The notes beneath the pieces were generated by a model. It searched no databases. It was not told where the DNA came from and saw only the letters and a list, made by a program, of their open reading frames with translations. DNA of 64,000 bases from Nocardioides currus (GTDB taxonomy: Bacteria > Actinomycetota > Actinomycetes > Propionibacteriales > Nocardioidaceae): positions 248,001 through 312,000 of the forward strand of contig NZ_PYXZ01000001.1 in NCBI RefSeq assembly GCF_003057875.1, written 5' to 3'. Below are positions 50,924-59,512 of this stretch, one piece after another; the stretch's first letter is position 1, and the number at the start of each line of letters is the position of its first letter. A program made the position numbers and the translations under genes.

Positions 50924-51544
50924 TCACGCGGTCATTCGCTGGCGACGACCGCGGATCGCGCCGGCGCGCACGTAGACGACGGTCGTCACGACGTTGAGCA
51001 CGACGGCCGTGGCGACGTACATCGCCAGGTTGAGTCCGGGGACCAGGTCGGGCGGCAAGGCGTAGGCCATCACGACGCGACCGGCGGCGTCGAGCACGGT
51101 GCCGAGCGCCCAGAGGACACTCGACGTCCGCCACATCCGTCGGAACCACTCGTCCCGCTCCCAGCGCTCCTCCCAGTCACCGACCCACCCCAGCCGGCCC
51201 TCGACCATCGGCTTGGCGAACTGGTAGGCCAGCGGCCTGTCGGCCCACCGCAGGCTGGCGAGGAACCACGAGCCCACACCGCCGGTGATCAACGCGTCCT
51301 TGGCGAGCAGGAACCGCTCGTCTCCGGGCAGCAGCGAGATCGCGAAGCTGGCGAAGAGCAGGACCGTGAAGAACGCCTCGAGCCCGCTCGGCCGGTTGCC
51401 CCTCGCCATCGACGCCACCGCCGGGACCAGGGAGAGGACGGCGCCGACCACGAGCGCGGCGTACACGCTGACGCCGAGGTGGCGCATCAGGTAGTAGAGG
51501 GCCGTCGATCCGGCGATGCCGAGGACCGGGCGCAGGAGCGTCAC
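50924..51544 (-). CDS. Membrane protein, VC0807/DUF3159-like
   Basis: The 206-aa protein has about four or five TM helices (MTLLRPVLGIAGSTALYYLMRHLGVSVYAALVVGAVLSLVPAVASM, SGLEAFFTVLLFASFAISLL, DALITGGVGSWFLASLRWADRPLAYQF, LNLAMYVATAVVLNVVTTVVYVRA). The pattern matches the VC0807-like family of unknown function. GTG 51544 overlaps the TetR stop (GTGA), so the two are coupled and the TetR gene probably controls it. Confidence 0.85.
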   Translation of the reverse strand: MTLLRPVLGIAGSTALYYLMRHLGVSVYAALVVGAVLSLVPAVASMARGNRPSGLEAFFTVLLFASFAISLLPGDERFLLAKDALITGGVGSWFLASLRWADRPLAYQFAKPMVEGRLGWVGDWEERWERDEWFRRMWRTSSVLWALGTVLDAAGRVVMAYALPPDLVPGLNLAMYVATAVVLNVVTTVVYVRAGAIRGRRQRMTA

Positions 51545-52131
51545 GCGTCTGCCCTCGTCGCGCGGTCGAAGAGTGCGACCAGCTCGCGGGAGTAGGCCGC
51601 ACAGTCGAGGCCGGGCTCGGACTGCAGCTGGAAGGGCACGGCCTCGACCGCTCGCTGGATGGTCGTTGCCATCACAGAGACGTCGAAGACGCGCATCGCG
51701 CCCGCCTCCTGTCCGTCGCGCAGGATCCGCTCGAGGTGGCTGACGTCGCTCGGCTCAGCGGTCGTGGCGCCGCCCGCGCCGGCCATCACCACCTGGAGCA
51801 AGGCGGACATCTCGTTGCGGTGGGTGTCTGAGAAGCCGACCACGCCTTCGATGTACGCCGCGAGCCGGCCGCTCGGAGTCGCCTGGGTCATCACCAGCGC
51901 ACCGACGTGGTCGCCGATGCCGGTGACGACGTGCTCGACCAGGGCGGACATCAGCTCGCCCTTCCCGGCGAAGTGGTAGCTGATGAGCCGCGTGCTCGAG
52001 AGTGCCGCCTGATCCGCGATGCGCTTGAAGGAGGCGCTGGCGAACCCCTCGGCGGCGATCACCGCGATCGTCGCGTCGAGGATCTGCGCCCGACGCGCCG
52101 CTGACGCGACCGAACGGGTAGTTACCTGCAC
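51541..52131 (-). CDS. TetR/AcrR family transcriptional regulator
   Basis: The 196-aa protein has the TetR HTH: MQVTTRSVASAARRAQILDATIAVIAAEGFASASFKRIADQAALSSTRLISYHFAGKGELMSALVEHV. The ligand-binding domain is rich in Ala and Leu. GTG 52131 lies six bases from TACTAT, suggesting a leaderless transcript. Upstream are repeated GAGTAA segments and an AGTTAC/GTAACT inverted repeat that could be the operator. The downstream membrane protein overlaps by four bases, so it is probably its target. Confidence 0.93.
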   Translation of the reverse strand: MQVTTRSVASAARRAQILDATIAVIAAEGFASASFKRIADQAALSSTRLISYHFAGKGELMSALVEHVVTGIGDHVGALVMTQATPSGRLAAYIEGVVGFSDTHRNEMSALLQVVMAGAGGATTAEPSDVSHLERILRDGQEAGAMRVFDVSVMATTIQRAVEAVPFQLQSEPGLDCAAYSRELVALFDRATRADA

Positions 52132-52176
52132 GAGTAAATAGTACGTCGGTCGAGTAACTGCGTCGAGCGAGCACCC

Positions 52177-53638
52177 TCACAGGGGGTAGGCGATCACCCT
52201 GCCCTCGACCGACACCAGGCGCAGACCGTTGGTCTCCGGCAACGTCGCGACGCCCCACTCGGTCACCGGTCCGTCCGCGCGGGTGCCGTCCGGTGAGCAC
52301 AGGAAGAGCAAGCTGCCGGCACTTCGCTCGACCTCGCCCGCCTTCTCGACACCGTCCGAGCAGAACGTGACCACGCCGTCCGATACCGGGGTCTGGGTGC
52401 CGTCGTCGAGGTCCACGGGGGTCCTCCCCTGGTCGGTGCCCACCACCACGCCGTCTGGCGCCTTCACGACCAGGCCCTCGATGACGGAGGCCATCGCCGT
52501 ACGACGTTCGAGGTCGATCGACCACGTCTGCTTGCCGGTCCTCGGCGCGAGACCGACCAGCCGGGCCGTGAGCGCGTGGCGACGTATGTCCGCGCCCTCC
52601 TGCTCGGTGACGCGCCCGTCCAGGATGCAGGCCGCAGCCGTCCTGCCTCTGGTGAGCGCGCAGAACGGATCAGCACCCTTCAGGCGCCACAACCGGTCGC
52701 CGGTGGCGGCGTCGATCCCCGTCATCTGGTGCATGTCGTCCAGCGAGTACGTGACGGGCTTGCCGCGGTCGAAGCGGTCCCGGCTCGCCTGCGGGAAGGT
52801 GTATCCCAGCGAACCGACGAGGACGTCACTCTTCTCGTCGTGGTCGAACGACCACCCGTGATCGGTCGTCGCCCGGTGCGGACCGAAGACCTGGCTCATC
52901 GTCCTCGCCCACACCTCCGTGCCGTGGTCCAGGCGCAGGATTCGCTGGATCCCGAGGCGGGTGGCGTAGATGTCCGGCGACGCGATGTTGAACGTGGCGT
53001 CCGGCCCACCGAGCGACGCCGACTCGCGGCGCGGGTGCAGCGGGTCCCACCGCGTCGACGGCGTGCCCGAGGTCACCTGCCCCGGGCCGCCCGGATCGAG
53101 CGGAGAGCGTGAGTAGACGAACTCGCCGTCGAGGCAGACGCCCGGACCCTGGTCGCAGGCGCGGTGGACGCCGGCAGCGTCCGGTCTCCCCCACGACCTT
53201 CCCGGTGCGTGGCAGCACGGCCTGCAGCGGCCAGTAGGAGTAGTCGTCGATCGTCGTCCGCGGCCGCCTCAGCACCACCAGGTCACGTCCTGTGCGGTCC
53301 TTCACGACGACCGGCGAGAGCGAGGTACCCGTCAGGAAGGCGCTCGGGTCGTAGCTCTTGCGCCACAGCTCGCGCCCGCTCTGCAGGTCCAGGGCCACCA
53401 TCTGCATGGTGTTCGCGGGCTGCGCCAGCACGAGCGCGACGTCGTCCACGACGACGGGCTGCCCGACCGCATCAACCTTGGTGCGCCACGTCGGTCTCAC
53501 CGTCTTGCTCGTGCTGTACGTCGCCTCGTCGGCCACCGGCTCGTCGTCATCGCCCGGACGTGGCGGGGCATTGGTCTTGTCGGTGCTGCATCCGACCAGG
53601 AGGCAGGCGGCGAGGAGGGTCCCGAGAAGGCGTTTCAT
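52177..53638 (-). pseudogene. PQQ-like beta-propeller lipoprotein, frameshifted
   Basis: The gene starts at ATG 53638 (MKRLLGTLLAACLLVGCSTDK, lipobox LVGC) and runs to about 53190 in one frame with propeller blades (WRTKVDAVGQPVVVDDVALVLAQPANTMQMVALDLQSGRELWRK, TGRDLVVLRRPRTTIDDYSYWPLQAVLPRTGKVVG). The remainder is in another frame (DAAGVHRACDQGPGVCLDGEFVYSRSPLDPGG, WDPLHPRRESAS, then ITEQ-like propeller to the stop at 52177). The switch lies at a run of five C (53188-53192). One base less would restore the frame. It could be a recent mutation or a sequencing error. Confidence 0.8.
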
Positions 53639-53745
53639 GCGTCCAGCCAAGCCGCCGATCAGGTCCGCCCGCCAGACCCTCCTCGCTGCCTGTGGACAAC
53701 GACGATTCTCATCCGGAGGGCGTCGTCGATCGGCGATGATGCGGC

Positions 53746-54399
53746 GTGCGCATCGGGACGTGGAACCTCGCCGGCCGCTGGTCCGAGGACCACGCCTTCC
53801 TGCTGCTGGAGGCGCAGTGCGACGTCTGGCTCCTCACGGAGGTGAGCGACCGGACCGACCTGCCGGAGCACGAGCTCCACATCTCGGAGGCGTTCATGGC
53901 ACCTCGCCGTCGGTGGGCCGGTGTGGCCAGCCGTCTGCCGATGGAGATCAGGCCCGACCCCCACCCTGCGAGCGCGCGGGTGCGCATCGACTCGACGACG
54001 TACGTCAGCTCGGTGCTGCCGTGGCGGTCGTGCGGCTCGCGTCCGCCGTGGGTCGGCGAGCGTCACGTGGAGAAGACGTCGAACGCCGTCGACGAGCTGG
54101 TGACGAACCTGCGCGACACCGAGCGCCTCGTGTGGGGCGGCGACTGGAACCACGCCCTCACCGGCAGGGAGTACGCCGGCTCGCAGGGTGGCCGGACAGC
54201 GATCTTCGGCGCTGTCGAGCAGCGCGGACTCCACGTACCGACATCTGACCTCCCGCACGCGATCGACGGCCTCCTGAGCATCGACCACATCGCGATCCCG
54301 GCCGGTTGGTCCGGCGTGGCCTCGCGCGTCGTGGCCGAGCACGACGGCAGGCGCCTGTCGGACCACGACGCGTACGTCGTCGACGTCGAGCCGGGCTAG
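53746..54399 (+). CDS. Endonuclease/exonuclease/phosphatase family protein
   Basis: The 217-aa protein (MRIGTWNLAGRWSEDHAFLLLEAQCDVWLLTEVSD) has the EEP motifs TWN, TEVS, GGDWNHAL, IDHIAIP and RRLSDHDAYVVDVE. These match the metal- and His/Asp-containing catalytic positions of exonuclease III/nocturnin-like enzymes. The substrate (nucleic acid or phosphodiester) is not known. The start GTG 53746 is near GATGAT. It overlaps the NERD helicase by four bases tail to tail. Confidence 0.87.
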   Translation: MRIGTWNLAGRWSEDHAFLLLEAQCDVWLLTEVSDRTDLPEHELHISEAFMAPRRRWAGVASRLPMEIRPDPHPASARVRIDSTTYVSSVLPWRSCGSRPPWVGERHVEKTSNAVDELVTNLRDTERLVWGGDWNHALTGREYAGSQGGRTAIFGAVEQRGLHVPTSDLPHAIDGLLSIDHIAIPAGWSGVASRVVAEHDGRRLSDHDAYVVDVEPG

Positions 54400-56060
54400 A
54401 GGCCCAGCCGCCGGGCGACGTCCTCGCCGCCGACCCGGCGCACGATCGCCGGCTCCCCCACGACCACGAGGACGTCCGTGGCGCGTGACATGCCGACGTA
54501 CAACCGCTCGCGCGCCCGGTCGCGCGTGCCGTCCTCGTTGAGGCAGAGCACGACCGCGCGACGCTCGAGCCCCTTGCACCCGAGGATGTGGCCGTAGAAG
54601 ACGTCGTCGTCCCAGTAGGTGCTCCAGTAGCCCTCCTGGTCGTGGAAGTCGGTGCGCTCGACCTGGATCGGGTGGCGGTGGCCGGTCGTCAGCAGCGCGA
54701 TGTTGCGCGGCTCCCACCCCTCGTCGAGCAGCCGGTCGACCTCGTCGTCGGCGGTGGCCGTCGCCTCGTCCTGGCTGGCCTCGACGAACCTGACGGCCGG
54801 GCCGTCGCCGCCGCGGGAGTACATCCGGCTCGGCGCGAGCGGACCGAACGAGTCGTGAATCTGCTTGGTGTTGCGCAGGTTGTGGTCGAGCACCAGCGGG
54901 ACCAGTGCCACCGGCGGGCGACCGAAGCGGGCGAAGATGCGCTGGTTCTCGTCGGAGTAGACGAAGAGGCCGCCTTCCTCCTCGTCGCGCAGCGAGGCCA
55001 GCACCGGGCTCCACCAGGAGTCGGCGAAGTCCTGGGCCTCGTCGACGATGACCGCGTCGTACTTCTTGCCGTCGGGCAGCTGTTGCGCCAGCTCCGCCAT
55101 CTCGGCGGGCAGCCGCTCCTCCCAGAACTCGCTGTCCGTGCGCTCGCCGTCGGCCGCACCCCATTGCTTCCCGAAGGCGTGGAAGGTGCCGACGAAGGCT
55201 GGCCGGTGGCGGCGGTCCCACGTCATGACCTGCCGCTTGAGGTGCTCGGCGAGGCCGATCGAGTAGCACAGCAGCGCGACCCGTTGTGGCTTGCGGTCGT
55301 TGCCGCCGCGGGTGAGCTCCTTGGCCTGCTGGAGCGCGAGCACGGTCTTGCCGCTTCCGGCGCCGCCACGAACCTCGACCCGCGGGAGAAGCCGGGTCAC
55401 CCGCAGGATCGTCGCCTGCTCCATCGTCAGCCGGTCGAACTCGGCCGCCCGGTCGTCGGACTCGGCGTTCACGTCGTACGGCGCTGCGAACCGCCCCGTC
55501 AGGATGTCGGTGATGACCTCGACGTCGTCGCGCGTGGGCGGGCGCTGGCTGTGGAGCATCCCCCACGCGTTCGCGCGCGCTCGGTCGGCCAGGGTCTCCA
55601 GGTCGTCCTTGTCGTGCAGTGCCCAGCGCGGGAGCTCGGGAACGGTGAAGGTCGACTCGAAGCTCGAGTAGGTGGTCACAAGTCCGTGTCCCCAGCCGAC
55701 GCGTCGCTGCGCTCCGCCGTCCGGGTGCTGCTCGACGTATCGCTTGAGCGCGTGCTTGGCGTCGCGCACCTGGTCGACGGGGCGGATGCGGCGATACACG
55801 CCCTTGGTAGCCAGCCGCCAGACGTGGCCGTCGGAGTCGTCGGGCTCGACGTGGACGCTGCCGCCCTTGACCTCGAGCACGAGGATGCCGACCTCGGGCA
55901 TGAGCACGACGAGATCGGCCTCGACGTCCTTGTCGGCGTCGGTGAGGCGCAGGTTGGCCAGGAGCACGTCGTCAGGGCCGAGCTGGTCGCGCAGCAGCTC
56001 CCACACCTGTCGTTCGGAGGCGGTCTGGAACGTCGGCGACTCCGGGATCAGACGAGGCAT
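54396..56060 (-). CDS. NERD-nuclease/UvrD-like helicase
   Basis: The chosen start is ATG 56060 (MPRLIPESPTFQTASERQVWELLRD). The 554-aa protein has a NERD domain at about residues 15-115 (EADLVVLMPEVGILVLEVKGGSV, with D49, E63 and K65-like catalytic residues). An SF1 helicase follows with Walker A GGAGSGKT (232-239), Walker B DEAQDF (340-345), SDENQRIF and MSRATD near the end. The fusion suggests processing of foreign or damaged DNA. It follows the 56110 gene by 49 bases in the same direction. Confidence 0.9.
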   Translation of the reverse strand: MPRLIPESPTFQTASERQVWELLRDQLGPDDVLLANLRLTDADKDVEADLVVLMPEVGILVLEVKGGSVHVEPDDSDGHVWRLATKGVYRRIRPVDQVRDAKHALKRYVEQHPDGGAQRRVGWGHGLVTTYSSFESTFTVPELPRWALHDKDDLETLADRARANAWGMLHSQRPPTRDDVEVITDILTGRFAAPYDVNAESDDRAAEFDRLTMEQATILRVTRLLPRVEVRGGAGSGKTVLALQQAKELTRGGNDRKPQRVALLCYSIGLAEHLKRQVMTWDRRHRPAFVGTFHAFGKQWGAADGERTDSEFWEERLPAEMAELAQQLPDGKKYDAVIVDEAQDFADSWWSPVLASLRDEEEGGLFVYSDENQRIFARFGRPPVALVPLVLDHNLRNTKQIHDSFGPLAPSRMYSRGGDGPAVRFVEASQDEATATADDEVDRLLDEGWEPRNIALLTTGHRHPIQVERTDFHDQEGYWSTYWDDDVFYGHILGCKGLERRAVVLCLNEDGTRDRARERLYVGMSRATDVLVVVGEPAIVRRVGGEDVARRLGL

Positions 56061-56109
56061 GGGCACACCCTCACATCGTCCCGAGGCACGCGCTGTCGAA
56101 TCGCGCGGT

Positions 56110-57369
56110 TCACCGGCCGGTCCCGCAGTCGTCCTCGTCGAAGAGCGCGAGCTGGTCGAGCTGCACCTTGCGCACCGGGGCATCGACGATCAGTCGCAGC
56201 GCCGCGCGCATGCGGGCGGTCAGCTCGCGCAGGTAGTCGACCCGTGCGCGTGCGAGCTTCTCGGTGCGCCGGTGCCCGCCCTTCTGCGCGTCGCGCAGCT
56301 TCAGGCGCATCTCGCGTCGGCGCTGCTCGTTGATCCGGATCGCCTTGATGAGAAGACCCGTGTCGTTCTCGAAGATCCGGACCAGCGTCGCCGGGCCGAC
56401 AGAGCCGCGCTCCTCCCGCTCCAGCTCCACCATGACCGACCACGCGGTCGTGAAGCGCGTCGGCTTCGGCGGGATCGCCCGCTTCCGCTCCGTCGCGGCG
56501 ACCTCCTCCATCGCGGCGGCCCACTCGTCGACCTTGCCGACGAGCCGGTCGATCTCGGCTCGCAGTGAGGACGGCACGACGGCGTCGAGCCCGATCTCGC
56601 GGGTGACGGCGACCCGCTGCTCGTCGGCGACGAAGAACGTGAGCCCGAACTCCGCGCGGTTGAGGCGGTTGACCTCGGCCATGACCGCATCGAGGTTCTC
56701 GATGCCGTCGATGAGCGTGCAGTGCAGCAGCACGCGCGGCCCCTTGCTGCTGACGACCGCCCAGACCGTGCACCGCTCAGTGGGCAGCGGGAGGTCGTCG
56801 TCCTCGTCCCACTCCGGCGCCTCGGCGTACATCCCGGCGATCGCGAGGTCGATGGCAGCCTGGACCTCGGCGACCGACGTCGGCGACACCGGACGGTCGA
56901 CCTCGACCGGCGGCGCTTCGGCGGGCGTGAAGGTCGGCTCGAGCCCGTCCGCCGCCAGCCAGGCCGGGTGGACCACGGCGTAGACCTCGCGCAGCGCGCG
57001 CACGACCATCACCGCGACCCGGTCGGCCTCGCGCTGTTCGACGTCGACGTGGAAGTTCGTCTCCACGTTGCCCCACTCCGTCACCTCGGGCGGGCAGAAG
57101 TCGAGGGCGACCAACGCGCGCTCCTGCTCGGCGTCCAGCTCGAACTGCTCCGCGAGGTACTCGTTGCTCACCGCCTCGACGCGCAGCACGCCCGGGCCGG
57201 CCAGGACCTGGCAGTACGGCGCCGACCCACCGACGACCTCGTCGGTCACCTCGACGACCAGTGAGTCGTCCTCGGCCATCTCGAACATCCGGTCGGCCAG
57301 CCGCTGGCGGAACTCCCGCCAGGCCGTCTCCACCGCGTCGTCCCAGCGACGCTCCAGCTCGTTGCTCAT
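56110..57369 (-). CDS. Putative peptide-binding chaperone-like protein (TY-Chap/YbjN-like), partner of NERD helicase
   Basis: The 419-aa protein starts MSNELERRWDDAVETAWREFRQRLADRMFEM. Segments such as SLVVEVTDEVVGGSAPYCQVLAGPGVLRVEAVSNEYLAEQ and YCRLL-like RVLLHCTLIDGIENLDAVMAEVNRLNRAEFGLTFFVADEQRVAVTREI resemble the T3SS-chaperone/YbjN fold described in bacterial conflict systems. The C-terminus is basic and helical (RRREMRLKLRDAQKGGHRRTEKLARARVDYLRELTARMRAALRLIVDAP). It lies just upstream of the helicase gene on the same strand, implying a two-gene module. The fold assignment is tentative. Confidence 0.6.
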   Translation of the reverse strand: MSNELERRWDDAVETAWREFRQRLADRMFEMAEDDSLVVEVTDEVVGGSAPYCQVLAGPGVLRVEAVSNEYLAEQFELDAEQERALVALDFCPPEVTEWGNVETNFHVDVEQREADRVAVMVVRALREVYAVVHPAWLAADGLEPTFTPAEAPPVEVDRPVSPTSVAEVQAAIDLAIAGMYAEAPEWDEDDDLPLPTERCTVWAVVSSKGPRVLLHCTLIDGIENLDAVMAEVNRLNRAEFGLTFFVADEQRVAVTREIGLDAVVPSSLRAEIDRLVGKVDEWAAAMEEVAATERKRAIPPKPTRFTTAWSVMVELEREERGSVGPATLVRIFENDTGLLIKAIRINEQRRREMRLKLRDAQKGGHRRTEKLARARVDYLRELTARMRAALRLIVDAPVRKVQLDQLALFDEDDCGTGR

Positions 57370-57665
57370 CTCGACCCCGTCCTACGAGCCGCCCCCGCGG
57401 CTCGTGTCGAGGACACTACGGACGACCACCGACAATGAGGGGGCGGTGGTCCAGACCTGCAGATGAGAAGAGTTGATGCGGTGAAGCCCATCAATGCAGG
57501 CCGAGGCCTGCACTCGCAAACCGCGAACTCGACGCGCATGGAGGAGCTGAGCTGCCGGCAGGGGTGTCCGCACAGGTGCGCCGCGAAAGGCACTCACACA
57601 GGTGAGGTCCAACCTAAGATCGCTCTGACCCGCGGCCGCCGCCGCACGATGTCCGGGAAATCGGG
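57370..57665. other. Divergent promoter gap with inverted repeat
   Basis: This 296-base gap separates the minus-strand NERD-helicase operon from the plus-strand gene at 57666. It holds a perfect inverted repeat TGCAGGCC/GGCCTGCA around GA (57495-57512). No other gene is convincing. Base composition becomes visibly less GC-rich from about here to the right edge. Confidence 0.55.
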
Positions 57666-58523
57666 ATGACTGTCTTCTACTACAACACCGACGGCGACGC
57701 GATCGCTTGGCGTCGCGAGGCTAACGACTCCTTCTTGTTCAACAGCGACGCCGAGCCGATCGGCTGGTTCCCATGGGACGACGAAGACGCGTACTCGATG
57801 GACGGGGACTACCTCGGCACCATCGTCGATGACGAGAGGCTCCTCAGACGTACTTATCAGCCGCACCGTGGCTACGTGGGCACGCCCGGGTACGTCGGAT
57901 ACGTCGGGTACGCCGGTTCCGCGGGGCGGTTGGGATACCTCGGCTACCGCTTCGGTTTCGAGGACGTGCCAGAGCACCTGTTGGTTGGCGATCCAGCCGA
58001 CAGCTCCGGGACAGACCTGGCTCCCACGGACGACGACCGAGCCGCCGTTCAGGCAACCGGCTTGATGCTGGGCGCAGCGGCCCTACTGGGTTCGGTCGCC
58101 GCGCTTGGGCATGTCACCAACAAGTGGAAGGAACGACAGGCTCGAGAACGGGCTGAGATGGCAGCTCTGAACCCAGCACCAACCGGTGCCCCGGCCGGGT
58201 GGTACCCGAATCATGGGCTACTCCGGTTCTGGGACGGCGCCAGATGGACTCATCACGTCGCCCCGATGGGCTCGATGCCGCCACCCGTCGCTCAGGCCCG
58301 GCCCCACTCGACGAGCCCGGCGGTGGTGGCGACGGCGTGGATGGTCGCCCTCGTGACGATGGGCTACATGATTCCGTGGGCAGTCGCGGTGTCGCGTAGC
58401 GCGCCCAATCATGCGGCAGTCGGTCTGGTGAACTTCTTGTCAGGGTGGACCATCATCGGATGGTTCGTTGCCTTGGTCATGTCACTCAGGCCGGTGTCCG
58501 ACCCGTCCCGCGCTCCTTGGTAG
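57666..58523 (+). CDS. Modular membrane protein: beta-flower-like repeat, DUF2510 and superinfection-immunity-like TM segment
   Basis: The 285-aa protein starts with repeated short strands (VFYYNTDGDAIAWRREANDSFLFNSDAEPIGWFPWDDEDAYSMDGDYLGTIVDD), resembling the 4-fold beta-flower domain. A Gly/Tyr-rich YVGTPGYVGYVGYAG segment and a central TM helix follow. DUF2510 comes next (PAGWYPNHGLLRFWDGARWTHHV). Two TM helices end in VNFLSGWTIIGWFVALVMSL, similar to phage superinfection-immunity proteins. The combination suggests membrane-based exclusion of phage DNA. Functional assignment is inference. Confidence 0.65.
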   Translation: MTVFYYNTDGDAIAWRREANDSFLFNSDAEPIGWFPWDDEDAYSMDGDYLGTIVDDERLLRRTYQPHRGYVGTPGYVGYVGYAGSAGRLGYLGYRFGFEDVPEHLLVGDPADSSGTDLAPTDDDRAAVQATGLMLGAAALLGSVAALGHVTNKWKERQARERAEMAALNPAPTGAPAGWYPNHGLLRFWDGARWTHHVAPMGSMPPPVAQARPHSTSPAVVATAWMVALVTMGYMIPWAVAVSRSAPNHAAVGLVNFLSGWTIIGWFVALVMSLRPVSDPSRAPW

Positions 58524-58552
58524 TCGCGGGACACCAAAAGACCCGATGACAG

Positions 58553-59356
58553 CTATTCGGTGTCAGGCTCGACGACCTCGGCGCCGAGCCGCGCAGCGAA
58601 GGCCGGGCTCAGCTCGAGCAGGTCGTCGAACTCGCCGTTCAGGTTCTTCATGAGAACGTCCGCAAGGCGATTCCCCATGGGTCGGAACGTCACGTAGGTC
58701 AGGCCACCGGACAGGACGCCGCCGACCACAGGTACCGCCTTGGTGATCGTCTTCTCGACGGTCTTCTTCGTGATCTTCTGGCCGACGAGGGCGCCGACCT
58801 TCTTCACCAGCGGGTACCACGTGGTCTTCGTCAAGGCCTGCGCAGCGACCTTCTTGCCCATCACGGCTCCGGCCTGCTTCGAGGTTTGGGTCACGAGGGC
58901 GGCCGCGCCAGCGGCACCGAACATCGCACCGAGGTACGCGATCACCCGCATCTGAGCGGCGTCTGAAAGCTGCTCGCCTCCGTCGAAGAGCTCGTCCTCG
59001 CCGAAGAGGTACGCGATCTGCTGAGCCAGGTTGACGGCGAACCCGAAGTACTGGACGACATCCGCTCCACCCGCCGCGAACATCACCACCGGATTGCTCG
59101 GGAGACCAGTAGCGAACGACGCCGCCGAGGTCTTGGCCGTGCTGCTCTTGATGATCGAGTCAGCCTTTCGGCGTAGCGATTCCGCCGTGTACACGGCAGC
59201 GGGCCCCTCCTGCACGATGACAGCCAGGTGCGCATCGCCGGCGAAGTGCCGGCGCAGGAAGGCCTCGCGGTCGACCCTGACGATCGGCAGCTTGGCGACC
59301 GCCCCGATCGTCTGCAGCGTCGTCGCGTACAACTTGTCCTGAGATTCATCCTCCAT
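58553..59356 (-). CDS. Glycine/alanine-rich protein with several hydrophobic segments (EcsC/DUF697-like?)
   Basis: The 267-aa product (MEDESQDKLYATTLQTIGAVAKLPIVRVDREAFLRRHFAGDAHLAVIVQEG) has several hydrophobic stretches in the middle and toward the end (AAGGADVVQYFGFAVNLAQQIAYLFG, AYLGAMFGAAGAAALVTQTSKQAGAVMG, TITKAVPVVGGVLSGGLTYVTFRPMGNRLADVLMKNL). These resemble EcsC or DUF697 proteins. No catalytic motif is clear. It sits between two plus-strand conflict-type genes on the opposite strand. Confidence 0.6.
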   Translation of the reverse strand: MEDESQDKLYATTLQTIGAVAKLPIVRVDREAFLRRHFAGDAHLAVIVQEGPAAVYTAESLRRKADSIIKSSTAKTSAASFATGLPSNPVVMFAAGGADVVQYFGFAVNLAQQIAYLFGEDELFDGGEQLSDAAQMRVIAYLGAMFGAAGAAALVTQTSKQAGAVMGKKVAAQALTKTTWYPLVKKVGALVGQKITKKTVEKTITKAVPVVGGVLSGGLTYVTFRPMGNRLADVLMKNLNGEFDDLLELSPAFAARLGAEVVEPDTE

Positions 59357-59512
59357 GGCGCGAAGACTAGGCCGGTCGCGGCCGGCCGGAAGTGTTTCTC
59401 GCCAACCTCTTCACGCGGCCGAGCTCTGGAAACGACGCAGGACTCGGGTTCTCGCTCGGTGCCCCCCGGAGTCGTGAGATCGTGCCTCGAGCCACGATTT
59501 CAGGGGGACACG

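Noticed and set aside
52826..53650. The 274-aa frame read as a complete protein
   Set aside because: Its second half is Arg-rich shadow. The true continuation is in the other frame, so it is the broken PQQ-propeller gene.
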